From Methyloceanibacter superfactus (GTDB lineage Bacteria > Pseudomonadota > Alphaproteobacteria > Rhizobiales > Methyloligellaceae): 64,000 nt of DNA. The translations under genes were made by a program, and so were the position numbers. The notes under the pieces are model-generated. The model saw only the letters and a list, made by a program, of their open reading frames with translations. It was not told the DNA's origin and ran no database searches. The DNA is taken from assembly GCF_001723305.1 (NCBI RefSeq), contig NZ_LPWF01000024.1:1-64000 (forward strand), in the 5' to 3' direction. Position 1 is the stretch's first letter; every line of letters begins with the position of its first letter. Positions 17,613 to 27,914 of this stretch are shown here, piece by piece.

Positions 17613-18826
17613 ATGAAGCCGGGATGTAGCACTGCCAGCACGGCGAGGGAAATGGGCAATCCGGCGGCAATTGGGCCGAGGCTGACGACGGGCTTGCGGG
17701 TCTCGGCGATCGCCACGGCGCTGCTGGCGGCGGCGCCGGCAGGGCAAGCGGCCGGCGGCGACACCGTCACCCTGGTGACGCCTGTGGTCTACGGCACCCA
17801 CCTGCCCGGCCTCGGCCGTCCCGCCCGGACGCTGGCCCGGGACATCAAGAAGCGCTCGGGCGGGGCGCTGGTGCTCGACCTCAAGGAGCCCGGCGACGGC
17901 ACCAAGCCTCACGAGATTCTCGACAAGGTGTCCGACGGCCGGGTCGATGCCGGCTTCGCTACCGCGGGTTTCTGGGCGGCCAAGGTTCCGGCCGCGACCC
18001 TGTTCGCCGGCTACCCCTTCGGCCCCGACGCGAAAGCCTATCTCGCCTGGTTCGACCGCGGCCATGGCAGGGCGCTCTATCAGGAGGTGTACGACCAGGC
18101 CGGCCTCAAGGTGCATGTCATTCCATGCGCGTTCGGCGGCGCCGAGGCGGGCGGCTGGTTCGCCAAGGAGATCGGCGCGAAGAAGGATCTCGAGGGCCTG
18201 CGGATGCGGATCTTCGGGCTCGGCGCCCGCGTCATGTCGCGGATTGGCGCGGTCCCCGTGCTCGTACCCGGCAGCGGCATTCCCACGGCCTTCGACAAGG
18301 GCGAGATCGACGCCGCCGAGCTCTACACGCCCGCCGTCGACCGGACGCAAGGCCTGCAAGACGCGGCCAAGATCATCTACATGCCCGGCTGGCACCAGCC
18401 GGAGACCGTGCTCGAGCTTTTGATCAACAAGGATCGCTGGAAGGCGCTGAGCCAGGACCAGCAGGGCATGATCGAGGCGGCGTGCCGCGATCTGCTGCAA
18501 TCGAGCCTTGGCACCAGCGCGGGGCTTCAAGCCGAGGCGCTGGCCAGTTTCTCGGCCAAGGACAGCGTCCGCGTGCTGCCCTGGCCGGCCGACGTGCTTG
18601 CGGCGTTGCGCGCCTCCTGGGCGGAGATCGCCAGGGAAGAGGGAGTTCGCGACTACCTGTTCAAGCAGGTCCTCGAGGATATCGAGGCCTTCCAGGTCAA
18701 GGACGCCAACAAGGGGGCGAGCGCGGCGGCGTCTCGAAACCTGCGGGGGAGCCGGACAAGACGCCGGCGAAGGCGCCGGACGCGGCCGGGACGGGCGAAA
18801 AGCCCGCGCCCGCGCCTGCGCCCTGA
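17613..18826 (+). CDS. Orphan TRAP-transporter substrate-binding protein (DctP family), frameshifted near 18730
   Basis: Periplasmic solute-binding protein, 404 residues after correction. A signal peptide (VSAIATALLAAAPAGQAAG) is followed by the DctP fold, with GLRMRIFGLGARVMSRIGA and ELYTPAVDRTQGLQDAAK resembling the carboxylate-binding core including the conserved Arg. No DctQ/DctM membrane genes are adjacent. Near 18730 one base is lost; the other frame then reads SKPAGEPDKTPAKAPDAA and ends APAPAP, giving an unusual Lys/Pro/Ala-rich C-terminal tail. ATG 17613 has GGAGG ten bases upstream; ATG 17652 is an alternative. The cytochrome c gene converges four bases after the corrected stop. Confidence 0.7.
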
Positions 18827-18829
18827 CAG

Positions 18830-19231
18830 CTATTGCTGCGTCTTCAGATAGGCGATGATGTTGGCGCGCTCGTCGGCATCTGGAATACCCTGAAACGCGA
18901 GCGCCATGACCGAGGTTGGGAGCAGCGCCTTCGGATCGGCGATCCAGCTGTCGATATGCTCCTCGGTCCAGACATAGCCCTCGTCACCGAGTTTCTTCAT
19001 GCCCGGCGAGTAGGCGAAACCCTCGACGGCCGCGGCCTTGCGCCCGACGATGCCGTTGAGCTCGGGGCCCACCAGCGTCTGTGCGTTGGGGCCTACCTGA
19101 TGACAGATGCCGCATTTGGCGGTGAACGCCGCCTTGCCCGCCTCGGCGTCACCCGCCGCCAGGGTCGGCGCCGTCATGCCGAAAAACACCGCCACACTCA
19201 GCCCAACGAGACTAGACTTCCTCATCTCCAT
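18830..19231 (-). CDS. Class I cytochrome c (cytochrome c2/c550-like)
   Basis: 133 residues with a signal peptide (MEMRKSSLVGLSVAVFFGMT, cleaved near LAA-GD). A single haem motif C-G-I-C-H lies near residue 40 and the sixth ligand is probably the Met in LLPTSVMALAFQG. GPELNGIVGRKAA and DERANIIAYLKTQ are standard for soluble alphaproteobacterial cytochromes c2. It carries electrons in the periplasm between membrane complexes. It converges with the TRAP binding protein; the 261 bases between its start and glcD hold no gene that I can support. Confidence 0.88.
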   Translation of the reverse strand: MEMRKSSLVGLSVAVFFGMTAPTLAAGDAEAGKAAFTAKCGICHQVGPNAQTLVGPELNGIVGRKAAAVEGFAYSPGMKKLGDEGYVWTEEHIDSWIADPKALLPTSVMALAFQGIPDADERANIIAYLKTQQ

Positions 19232-19492
19232 GCTCCTTGAGAGTGCCCGAAAAGCGCCATTTGGGCGCCAATCGGGGATTGCCCAACACCTCCCAGATGA
19301 CCCCGTGTAATCTACCAGAGGCCGGAAGCGCCCATATGCGACATGCTAACGCCTAGGTCGCTGGGGAGTTGCCCCTGGGACCATTTTGGCACGCCGTGGC
19401 GGGCGCGTATTGCCCGTGTCCCGCGCCCATGCGAAAGACTAGCGGGAGCCCTTTCCCGCCAACGCCACTCGGACGGTTTCGGAGCCTCTTTG

Positions 19493-21016
19493 ATGTCGAC
19501 AGTGACTTTTCCCGATCCGGACCGCGCGGTCATTGCGCGTCGGAACGACATCGTGAAGCAGTTGAAGCGGCTGGTCCCCGAGGCGGTCATGATCGCCGAC
19601 GAGGAGGGCCGCCGCACCTTCGAGTCCGACGCGCTCACCGCCTATCACTGCCTGCCGCTCGCCGTCGTGCTGCCCGGCACCACCGAGGAGGTGTCGGCGA
19701 TCCTGCGCTTCTGCAACGAGAACCACATCAAGGTCGTGCCGCGCGGCGCGGGCACCTCGCTCTGCGGCGGCGCGTTGCCGCTCGAGGATGCGCTCGTCGT
19801 CTGCCTGTCGCGCATGCGGAAGGTCCTTGCCATCGACACGGCCAACCGTGTCGCCCGCGTCGAAGCTGGCGTCACCAACATCGCCATCACCGAGGCGGCG
19901 TCGAAGGACGGCTTCTTCTACGCGCCCGACCCGTCGAGCCAGATCGCCTGCACCGTCGGCGGCAATATCGCCACCAATTCCGGCGGCGCCCATTGTCTCA
20001 AATACGGCGTGACCGTGAACAATGTGCTCGGGCTGCGCATGGTCATGATGGACGGCGAGATCGTTGACCTCGGCGGCACCTATCTCGACGCGCCGGGCTA
20101 CGATTTCCTGCCGCTCATCACCGGCTCCGAGGGCCAGCTCGCCATCGTCACCGAAGCCACGGTGCGCTTGCTGAAAGCGCCGGAAGGATCGCGGCCGATC
20201 CTGCTCGGTTTCGACTCCACGGAGGCGGCCGCGTCTTGCGTTGCCGCCATCATCGCCGGCGGCATCATTCCCGTGGCCATTGAGTTCATGGACCGCCCCG
20301 CGATCCATGTCTGCGAGCACTTCGTCAGCGCCGGCTACCCGCTCGACGTCGAGGCGCTGCTCATTGTCGAGGTGGAGGGGTCGCAAGACGAGATCGAGTA
20401 TCTGCTGGAGAAGATCGAGGACATCGCCCGCGACTTCCTCCCCAGCTACTCGCGGCGGAGCATGAGCGCCGAGGAGAGCGCGCTGATCTGGAAGGGCCGC
20501 AAGGCCGCCTTCGGCGCCATCGGCCAATTGTCGGATTACTACTGCATGGATGGCGTCATCCCGCTGTCGAAGCTGCCCAAGGCGCTCGACGAGATCGGCT
20601 GGATCTGCCGGAAATATCGTTTTGACGTCGCCAATATCTTCCACGCCGGCGACGGCAACCTTCATCCGCTCATTCTCTACAACGCCAACGACTCGGTGCA
20701 GCTCGAGCGCGTCGAGCTTTGCGGCGAGGAGATCCTGAAGCTGTGCATCGCGCTCGGCGGCTGCCTGACGGGCGAGCATGGCGTCGGCATCGAGAAGCGT
20801 GAATTGATGTACGAGCAATATACCGACGAGGACATTGATCAGCAGGTCCGCGTCAAGGAAGCGCTCGACCCCGCCTGGCTGCTCAATCCCGGCAAAGTGT
20901 TTCCCATCGAGGGCCGCGACGCGCGCAAGATGCGCGGCCTCGAGCTGCATCAGCTCGAGGAGCTCCAGGAGTTCGAGCCGCAGCCCGAGCTGGCGGAAGG
21001 GCACGACGTCCCATGA
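19493..21016 (+). CDS. glcD: Glycolate oxidase subunit GlcD (FAD-linked)
   Basis: Catalytic flavoprotein of the three-subunit glycolate dehydrogenase, oxidising glycolate to glyoxylate and passing electrons through GlcF. 507 residues. An FAD-binding PCMH domain spans residues about 50-230 (VVPRGAGTSLCGGALPLEDA, DPSSQIACTVGGNIATNSGG). The C-terminal oxidase domain contains NIFHAGDGNLHP and LTGEHGVGIEKRE, which bring the active-site histidines. ATG 19493 gives the normal N-terminus; a longer in-frame start at 19343 adds 50 low-quality residues. The stop overlaps the glcE start (ATGA, 21013-21016), showing translational coupling. Confidence 0.95.
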   Translation: MSTVTFPDPDRAVIARRNDIVKQLKRLVPEAVMIADEEGRRTFESDALTAYHCLPLAVVLPGTTEEVSAILRFCNENHIKVVPRGAGTSLCGGALPLEDALVVCLSRMRKVLAIDTANRVARVEAGVTNIAITEAASKDGFFYAPDPSSQIACTVGGNIATNSGGAHCLKYGVTVNNVLGLRMVMMDGEIVDLGGTYLDAPGYDFLPLITGSEGQLAIVTEATVRLLKAPEGSRPILLGFDSTEAAASCVAAIIAGGIIPVAIEFMDRPAIHVCEHFVSAGYPLDVEALLIVEVEGSQDEIEYLLEKIEDIARDFLPSYSRRSMSAEESALIWKGRKAAFGAIGQLSDYYCMDGVIPLSKLPKALDEIGWICRKYRFDVANIFHAGDGNLHPLILYNANDSVQLERVELCGEEILKLCIALGGCLTGEHGVGIEKRELMYEQYTDEDIDQQVRVKEALDPAWLLNPGKVFPIEGRDARKMRGLELHQLEELQEFEPQPELAEGHDVP

Positions 21017-22248
21017 CCGGTCACATGCGCCTTGGTTTTCATGCGCCCGAGACGGAGGAGGAGCTTGCCCACCTCGTCGCCGAGGCCGTGGATACGCGCA
21101 CGCCGCTTGAGGTCATGGGACGCGGCACCAAGCGCGAGATCGGCCATCCCGTTGGCTCCGGCGCCGTGGTCTCGACCGAGGCCATGGTCGGCGTGCCGGT
21201 TTACGAGCCGACCGAGCTGGTCATGGTGGCCAAGACCGGAACCCCGCTCGCCCAGATCGAGGCGCAGCTCGCCGAGAACGACCAGGAGCTCCCCTTCGAG
21301 CCGGTCGATCTCGGACAGCTGCTCGGCTACGCGCCGGGAGAGGCCACCATCGGCGGCGTGGTCGCCACCAATATTTCAGGCAGCCGGCGCATTCTCAAAG
21401 GCGCGGCCCGCGATCATGTCCTGGGCATGCGGGCCGTCAACGGGCGCGGCGAGGTAATCAAGTCCGGCGGCCGGGTGATGAAGAACGTCACCGGCTACGA
21501 TCTCGGCCGCACACTCGCCGGCTCTTGGGGCACGCTCGCCATCATGACCGAGGTGGCGCTGAAAGTGCTGCCGGCCCATCGCGAGGTCCGCACCGTCATC
21601 TGTTTCGGCCTCACCGATCAGACCGCCATCGAGGCCCTGTGCATCGCCATGGGCACGCCCTACGAGGTGTCCGGCGGGCTGCATTTGCACGCGGCCATCG
21701 CCGAGCGCTTCTCGAACGAGGACATCGCCGGCGCTGGAGCCGCCGTCACTGCCATCCGGGTGGAAAACGCGCCCGCTTCGGCCCGCTACCGCGCCAACAG
21801 CTTGAAGCAGGCCCTGCTCGCCTACGGCCCGGCGCTGGAGCTCGACACGGAGCGCAGCCGGGCCTTTTGGGGCGAGGTCCGCAGCCTCAAAATGTTCCAG
21901 AGCACGCCAAACCCGCTCTGGCGCGTGTCCACCACGCCCTCCGCGGCGGCGAAGCTCGTCGGCAATCTGTCCCGCAAGATGCGCGTCAACGCCGCCTATG
22001 ATTGGTCGGGCGGCATGATCTGGATGGAGACGCCCGCCCTCACGGACGGCGGCGCGGTGGATATTCGCCGCACGCTTGCCGAATTTGGCGGGCATGCCAC
22101 CTTGATCCGTGCCGAGAATGCGACGCGGTCCGGCATCGACGTGTTCCAGCCGCTCGACCCGCCGATCGCCTCGCTCACGGCGAAGCTCAAGCACGCCTTC
22201 GATCCGCTCGGCATTCTGAACCCGGGCCGCATGTACCGGGATATGTAG
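21013..22248 (+). CDS. glcE: Glycolate oxidase subunit GlcE (FAD-binding)
   Basis: 411 residues, normal for GlcE. The N-terminal FAD-binding domain has VMGRGTKREIGHP and LGYAPGEATIGGVVATNISG, then VKNVTGYDLGRTLAGSWGTL-like sequence (VMKNVTGYDLGRTLAGSWGT), diagnostic of the subunit. It ends LKHAFDPLGILNPGRMY, the usual C-terminus. It sits between glcD (4-base overlap) and glcF (9-base gap) in one operon. Works with GlcD and GlcF at the inner face of the cytoplasmic membrane to feed electrons from glycolate to quinone. Confidence 0.93.
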   Translation: MTGHMRLGFHAPETEEELAHLVAEAVDTRTPLEVMGRGTKREIGHPVGSGAVVSTEAMVGVPVYEPTELVMVAKTGTPLAQIEAQLAENDQELPFEPVDLGQLLGYAPGEATIGGVVATNISGSRRILKGAARDHVLGMRAVNGRGEVIKSGGRVMKNVTGYDLGRTLAGSWGTLAIMTEVALKVLPAHREVRTVICFGLTDQTAIEALCIAMGTPYEVSGGLHLHAAIAERFSNEDIAGAGAAVTAIRVENAPASARYRANSLKQALLAYGPALELDTERSRAFWGEVRSLKMFQSTPNPLWRVSTTPSAAAKLVGNLSRKMRVNAAYDWSGGMIWMETPALTDGGAVDIRRTLAEFGGHATLIRAENATRSGIDVFQPLDPPIASLTAKLKHAFDPLGILNPGRMYRDM

Positions 22249-22257
22249 CGCAAAGTC

Positions 22258-23633
22258 ATGCAGACCAATTTCAACGCTCTCCAGCTTGGCGATCCGAATA
22301 TCGCGCGCGCCGACGAGATCTTGCGCCGCTGCGTGCATTGCGGGCTGTGCACGGCCACCTGTCCGACCTATGTGCTGACCGGCGACGAGCGCGACAGCCC
22401 GCGCGGTCGCATCTATCTCATGAAGCAGATGTTCGAGGGCCGCGACGTCACTCCGACGACGGTGCATCACATCGACCGCTGCCTCTCCTGCCTTGGCTGC
22501 ATGACCGCCTGTCCGAGCGAAGTCGACTATATGCATCTCGTCGATCTCGCCCGCGTGCGCATCGAGCAGCGCGGTCACCGCTCCACCAAGCAGCGCATGA
22601 CCCGCTGGTTCCTCAGCCGCGTGCTGCCGAACCCCAACCGCTTCCGCCTCATGCTGACGCTCGGCTGGTTCGCCAAGCCCTTCCGCGACGTGATCGCCAA
22701 GATGGGCTTCCGCCGGATCGCCGCGGCGCTGGCGCTCGTGCCGCCTGGCGCCCTGAAGCTGAAAATCCTGAAGCCGAAATCCGCATTCAATCCCAAGGCG
22801 CCCCAGGCCAAGCGCGTCGCCATCATGCTCGGCTGCGTGCAGGAGGTGCTGGCGCCCGCCATCAATCTCGCCGCCATCCGCCTGCTCAGGCGGCACGGCG
22901 TGGACGTCATGGTGGTCAAGGACGAGGCCTGCTGTGGCGCGCTGGTGCATCACATGGGCCGCGAAGAGGAGGCGCGCACCTTCGCTCGCCACAATATCGA
23001 TGCCTGGACCGCCGTCATGCGCGAGCGCCTGCTCGACGCCATCGTGCTGACCGCCGGCGGTTGCGGCACCATGATCAAGGATTACGGCAATCTGCTCGCC
23101 CGCGACCGCGGCTATGCCGAGCGCGCCGAATATGTCTCCGGCCTCGCCAAGGACGTCACCGAGTTCCTCGACGATATCGGCCTCAATCCGCCGGTGATGT
23201 GGACCGGCCTGAAGGTGGCCTATCACGGCGCCTGCTCGCTGCAGCACGGCCAGCGCCTGGACGAGCTGCCACGCCGCCTGCTGGAGCAAGCCGGCTATAC
23301 GCTGACCGACATCCCCGAGGGTCATCTGTGCTGCGGCTCGGCCGGCACCTACAACATTCTGGAGCCGGAGCTGTCCGGCGAGCTGCGCGACCGCAAGCTG
23401 AAGAATATCGAGGCCATCGCGCCCGACGTCATCGTCACCGGCAATATCGGCTGCATGGCGCAGCTCAAGGCCGGCACCGACATCCCCTTCGTGCATACCG
23501 TCGAGCTGCTCGATTGGGCCACCGGCGGCCCTGTCCGCCGGCCCTCATCAAGATGAAGGACGCGGCCCATCCCATCGAAGCCCTGGTGGAGATGGCCAAG
23601 GCCGCGGCCAAGGAGCGCGCCCTGGCCGATTAG
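22258..23633 (+). CDS. glcF: Glycolate oxidase iron-sulfur subunit GlcF, frameshifted near 23533
   Basis: Electron-transfer subunit. Two [4Fe-4S] motifs near the N-terminus: CVHCGLCTATCPTY and CLSCLGCMTACPSE. Two CCG domains follow, with DEACCGALVHHMGR and GHLCCGSAGTYNI. As read, the frame stops at 23556 after TGGPVRRPSSR, but the adjacent frame continues with coding-like codon use as CPPALIKMKDAAHPIEALVE to 23633. One missing C in GGCCCTGTCC (about 23533) joins them and gives 458 residues. I infer that the longer form is real, with less certainty than for the other frameshifts because GlcF could end near 23556. Confidence 0.9.
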
Positions 23634-23730
23634 GGCCTGGACGCGCTGGGGACACCCTTGCTTGCTGGCGGGGGATCGATGGGCTAGAACGCGGCGGCTG
23701 GAGCCCCTTTAGAATCAGCCGCATCCTCCC

Positions 23731-25217
23731 ATGACCAAAAAAGACGCGATCCCTCGCCCAGAGGCCCGCCTGCCGAAGGGTTTGCAGGACATTTCGGCGC
23801 AAGAAATCCGCGCCACGGAAGCGATGCTCGGCACCATCAAGGGTGTTTTCGAGGCCTATGGCTTCGAGCCGTTGGACACGCCGGCCATCGAATATACCGA
23901 CGCGCTCGGCAAGTTCCTGCCCGACCAGGACCGGCCTAACGAAGGCGTGTTCTCTTTCCAGGACGACGACGAGCAATGGCTGTCGCTGCGCTACGACCTG
24001 ACGGCGCCGCTCGCCCGATTCGTGGCCGAGAACTACCAGGCGATCCCGAAGCCCTTCCGCCGCTACCAGGTGGGCCCCGTGTGGCGCAACGAGAAGCCGG
24101 GGCCCGGGCGCTTCCGCCAGTTCATGCAGTTCGATGCCGACACGGTCGGCGCGGCCTCCATTGCCGCCGACGCCGAGCTCTGCATGCTCGCCGCCGATGT
24201 GCTCGAGGCGCTCGGCATCCCACGCGGGCAGTATGTGGTGAAGATCGGCAGCCGCAAGATTCTCGACGGCGTGCTGGAGCGCGCCGGCGTGAGCGCCGCG
24301 GATAAAGGCAAGCACCTCACGGTCCTGCGCGCCATCGACAAGCTCGACCGCCTCGGCGTCGAAGGGGTGCGTCTGCTTCTAGGCGAGGGCCGCAAGGACG
24401 AGTCCGGCGACTTCACCAAGGGCGCGGGCCTCGCCGGGAAGCAGATCGACGCGATCGTCTCCTTCGTCGAGGCGTCCGGCGGCGACCGCGATCAGACGCT
24501 TGGTGGCCTCAAGAGCCTGGTCGAAGGTTCCGCGGTCGGCGAGGAAGGTGTCGGCGAGGTCTCCGCCATGCACGATCTCCTGACGGCGGCCGGCTTCGGC
24601 TCTGACCGCATCGTCATCGACCCGTCCGTGGTGCGCGGGCTCGAATATTACACCGGCCCCGTTTTCGAGGCGGAGCTGACCGCGCCCATCAAGGACAAGC
24701 GCGGGCAACAGGTGCGGCTCGGCTCGGTGGTGAGCGGCGGCCGCTACGACGGCCTGGTCGAGCGCTTCACCGGCGAGCAAGTGCCGGCAACCGGCGTCTC
24801 GGTCGGCGTGTCGCGGCTTCTCTTCGGTCTCCAGCTTCTCGGCAAGTACCAGGGCGACGAGGTGCAAGGCCCGGTCATCGTGCTGGTCTTTGACAAGGAC
24901 CGCATGGCTGACTATCAGAAAATGGCGCAAAGCCTGCGTGCCGCCGGCATCCGCGCCGAACTTTATCTCGGCTCCTCGGGCATGAAGGCGCAGATGAAAT
25001 ATGCCGACCGCCGCGGCGCCCCGTGCGCCATCATCCAAGGCAGCGACGAGAAGGCGCGCGGCGAGGTGCAGATCAAGGATCTCGTGCTCGGCGCCACGCT
25101 CACCTCGATCGAGACCGCGAGGAATATCTGAAGCAGCAGGCGCTCGCGCAGTTCGCCGTGCCCGAGGCCGACCTCGTCAAGGCGGTCAAGGGCGTCATCG
25201 CCCGGCACAAGGCGTAA
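23731..25217 (+). CDS. hisS: Histidyl-tRNA synthetase, frameshifted near 25118
   Basis: Class II aminoacyl-tRNA synthetase, charges tRNA-His. Motif 1 region near residues 45-65, motif 2 as [20 protein letters not shown], HisA motif [15 protein letters not shown], motif 3 [13 protein letters not shown]-terminal anticodon-binding domain. As read the frame stops at 25131, after SIETARNI; restoring one C in GACCGCGAG (about 25118) gives [20 protein letters not shown] and ends ..[10 protein letters not shown] at 25217, the expected C-terminus, for 495 residues. hisZ begins five bases later, so hisS-hisZ-hisG form one operon. Confidence 0.93.
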
Positions 25218-25222
25218 GCGCC

Positions 25223-26397
25223 ATGGCCGCAGAATCGGCACAGAATTTCGAGGCTCTCGAAGCCCAGGCCCGTGCTTTGCTCGACCTGTTCGCGCGCGCC
25301 GGTTACGAGCCGGTTGCGCCGTCGGTGCTACAGCCGGCCGGCGTGTTCCTCGACCAGATCGGCGAGCAGGTAAGGGGACGCACTTACGTCTTTACCGACC
25401 TGGCCGGCGAGGAGCTGTGCCTGCGCCCCGACCTGACCGTGCCGGTGTCGCGGCTCTATCTCGAGCGTCACCCCGAGGCCGATCGGGCCGCGCGCTATTG
25501 CTATAACGGGCCGGCCTTCCGCTTTCAGCCGCTCGGCCAGAGCCGCACCCACCCGCGCGAGTTCCGCCAGGCCGGCATCGAGTGCTTCGGCGCGCCGGAC
25601 AAGGAAAGCGCCGATGTCGAGGTGGTGCTGCTCGCCGTAGAAGCTGTCCGCAGCGCGGGGCTTCGCGAGTTCTGGCTGCGCTTCGGCGATATCGCCCTGT
25701 TCTATGCGCTGGTCGATGCGCTCGGCCTGCCCGAGCGCTGGCGGCTCAAGCTGCGGCACTATTTTTGGCGGCCGCCCGTGTTCCACAATCTGCTCGACCG
25801 GCTGGCGAAGGGCGAGCGCCCCGACGGCGACGGCCCGGCTTCGGCCTTGGCCGCGACGCTCGCCGGCGAGCGCCCGAGCGTGCCGGGGAGCTGGTCGCGG
25901 CCTATCTCGAGACACAAGGCATTCCGCTCGCCGGCAACCGCTCCTTGGGCGAGATCGCCGAGCGGCTGCTTGACCACGCCGCCGATCTTCGCGCCGACCC
26001 GCTGCCGAAAGAGGTGGCGACGGTGATCGACTATTTCCTGGCCGTCGCCGCGCCGCCGCGCGAGGCCGCCGACAAGGTCGCCATGATCGCCAAAGGGGCG
26101 GGGTTGGATATCGACGGCGCCCTCGACGCGACCTTGCGCCGCTTCGACCGGCTGGCCCGCGACGGCATCGATCTCGGCAGGGCGACCTTCGCCACCGAGT
26201 TCGGCCGCAAGCTCGAATATTATTCCGGCCTGGTGTTCCAGATCGACGGCGCCGGCATGGACGAGACCGAGCCGGTGGCCGGTGGCGGCCGCTATGACGG
26301 ATTGCTGGCGGCGCTCGGCGCCCCGCGCCCGGTGCCGGCGGTCGGTTCCGCCATTCACACCGAGCGCCTGCTCGCCGCCGTGGAAAGGGCCGCGTGA
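25223..26397 (+). CDS. hisZ: ATP phosphoribosyltransferase regulatory subunit HisZ, frameshifted near 25888
   Basis: HisRS-like paralogue lacking aminoacylation, required for the short form of HisG in histidine biosynthesis. 391 residues after correction. YCYNGPAFRFQPLGQSRTHP corresponds to motif 2 and EYYSGLVFQIDGAGMD to the histidine-binding loop, with VAGGGRYDGLLAALG near the end. The frame breaks in a G run (GCCGGGGAGCTGG, about 25888); one more G gives VPGELVAAYLETQGIPLAGN. The stop overlaps the hisG start (TGATG). As with hisS, loss of an essential biosynthetic gene is unlikely, which favours sequence error. Confidence 0.9.
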
Positions 26398-27101
26398 TGG
26401 CCGCGCCCTCCCTCGTCATCGCCGTCCCCTCCAAGGGACGCCTCAAAGAGCAGGCGGCCGAGATGTTCGCGCGCGCCGGCCTGAGCTTGCGCATCAAAGG
26501 TCACGAGCGCGGCTATCGCGGCCAGCTCGAAGGGCTCGGCGACGTGGAGGTGGAATACACTTCCGCGGGCGAGATCGTGCACCAGCTCAAGGCCGGACGT
26601 GTTCACTTGGGCATTACCGGCGAGGATCTGGTGCGCGAGACGCTGGCCGATGTCGATGCCACGGTCGAGTTCCTGAAGCCGCTCGGCTTCGGTCACGCCG
26701 ATGTGGTGGTCGCGGTGCCGGAGTGCTGGCTCGACGTGTCGCGCATGGCGGACCTGGAGGATGTCGCCGCCCAGTTCACGCGGACCCATGGCCGGCCGCT
26801 GCGCGTCGCCACCAAATATATGAACCTGACGCGCCGCTTCTTCGCCGCCAAGGGTGTCACCGGCTACCGCATCGTCGAGAGCGTCGGCGCCACCGAGGCG
26901 ACGCCCGCCACCGGCACGGCCGAGCTCATCGTCGACATCACCTCGACCGGCACGACGCTGACGGCGAACCACCTCAAAGTGCTGGAAGACGGTCTGATCC
27001 TGAAGTCGCAGGCGCATCTGCTGGCGGCGAAGGGCGCCGTCTGGACGCCGGAGGCCGCCAAGCGCCGCGACGAGATTCTGGGACGGATACAGACGTCCTA
27101 G
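26397..27101 (+). CDS. hisG: ATP phosphoribosyltransferase, short form
   Basis: First step of histidine synthesis (ATP + PRPP to phosphoribosyl-ATP). 234 residues, which fits the short HisG that needs HisZ; no C-terminal regulatory domain. IAVPSKGRLKEQAAEMF at the N-terminus, GITGEDLVRET in the middle and the PRPP-binding loop EATPATGTAELIVDITSTG (near residues 160-180) are all present. Start is ATG 26397 overlapping the hisZ stop; GTG 26394 is directly upstream in frame. The short form plus HisZ is normal in alphaproteobacteria. Confidence 0.93.
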   Translation: MAAPSLVIAVPSKGRLKEQAAEMFARAGLSLRIKGHERGYRGQLEGLGDVEVEYTSAGEIVHQLKAGRVHLGITGEDLVRETLADVDATVEFLKPLGFGHADVVVAVPECWLDVSRMADLEDVAAQFTRTHGRPLRVATKYMNLTRRFFAAKGVTGYRIVESVGATEATPATGTAELIVDITSTGTTLTANHLKVLEDGLILKSQAHLLAAKGAVWTPEAAKRRDEILGRIQTS

Positions 27102-27107
27102 AGGGCG

Positions 27108-27127
27108 CTTCACACTTTGTTGTGAAG
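27108..27127 (+). terminator. Hairpin after the his operon
   Basis: CTTCACA (27108-27114) and TGTGAAG (27121-27127) form a 7-bp stem with a CTTTGT loop, six bases after the hisG stop. There is no T-run, so intrinsic termination is uncertain. Confidence 0.35.
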
Positions 27128-27202
27128 AGTTGTGGCTACAGACGGGGCCGTCCGCGCGCTAAGACCCATCACAGGCTCTTCCCGTCCGGCAAGGAGGTCA
27201 CG

Positions 27203-27913
27203 ATGCTCATTCGCTTGATTGTGGCGGCGGCCATCGCCGCAGGCCTGGTGGCGCCGGCGCTCGCCGCGCCGTCGCGCATCGTCATTCTGCGCCATGGCGA
27301 GAAGGCCGACGACTGGAAGCTGTGCGAGATCGGCAAGCAGCGCGCCCAGGCGCTGAGGCTCAACTATCTCGGCAAGGATGCCGCCAAGTCGCTGTTCACC
27401 GAGGACGCGCCGCCCGCCTACTTCTTCGGCATCACGCTCCATACCGCCGAGCTCGCCACGCCCGCGGTCGACAGTTGGGGCAAGCCCCTCATCTTCTATT
27501 CGGTGTTTCCCATCGACGACGCCAAGAAGATGACCGATACCCTCAACGAGCGGACACAAGAGGCGGCGCGCAACATCCTGGTCAATCCGGCGCTCAAGGG
27601 CAAAACGATCGTGATGGTGTGGGAGCACAAGCACATCGCCAACAAGGAGCTCGACGCCAAATATCAGCGCGAGGCGGCGGTGACGCTGCGCCAGCTCTTC
27701 CATCTCGACATCCTGCCGGGCGTGCCGCGCGAATGGCCGGACGAGACTTACGATTATTTTTGGATCGTCGACTTCCCCGACAACTCGAACGTGCCGTCCA
27801 AGTTCACCATGGTGAAGCAGGAGTTCGGCAAGTCGTTTCCCCAGGTGCCGGCCAATGATTGGGGCAAGCCCGACGGCCTCGACGCCAAGACAGGCTGCAT
27901 GGTGAAGGACTGA
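27203..27913 (+). CDS. Secreted histidine-phosphatase-like protein
   Basis: 236 residues with a signal peptide (MLIRLIVAAAIAAGLVAPAL, cleaved near LAA-PS). RIVILRHGEKADDW directly after it contains the R-H-G catalytic motif of the histidine phosphatase superfamily; WEHKHIANKEL may hold the second histidine. The mature protein ends with a conserved-looking KTGCMVKD. It probably hydrolyses a phosphate ester in the periplasm. AAGGAGG (27191-27197) fixes ATG 27203. It converges on the ABC exporter gene, with one base between the stops. Confidence 0.75.
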   Translation: MLIRLIVAAAIAAGLVAPALAAPSRIVILRHGEKADDWKLCEIGKQRAQALRLNYLGKDAAKSLFTEDAPPAYFFGITLHTAELATPAVDSWGKPLIFYSVFPIDDAKKMTDTLNERTQEAARNILVNPALKGKTIVMVWEHKHIANKELDAKYQREAAVTLRQLFHLDILPGVPREWPDETYDYFWIVDFPDNSNVPSKFTMVKQEFGKSFPQVPANDWGKPDGLDAKTGCMVKD

Positions 27914-27914
27914 G

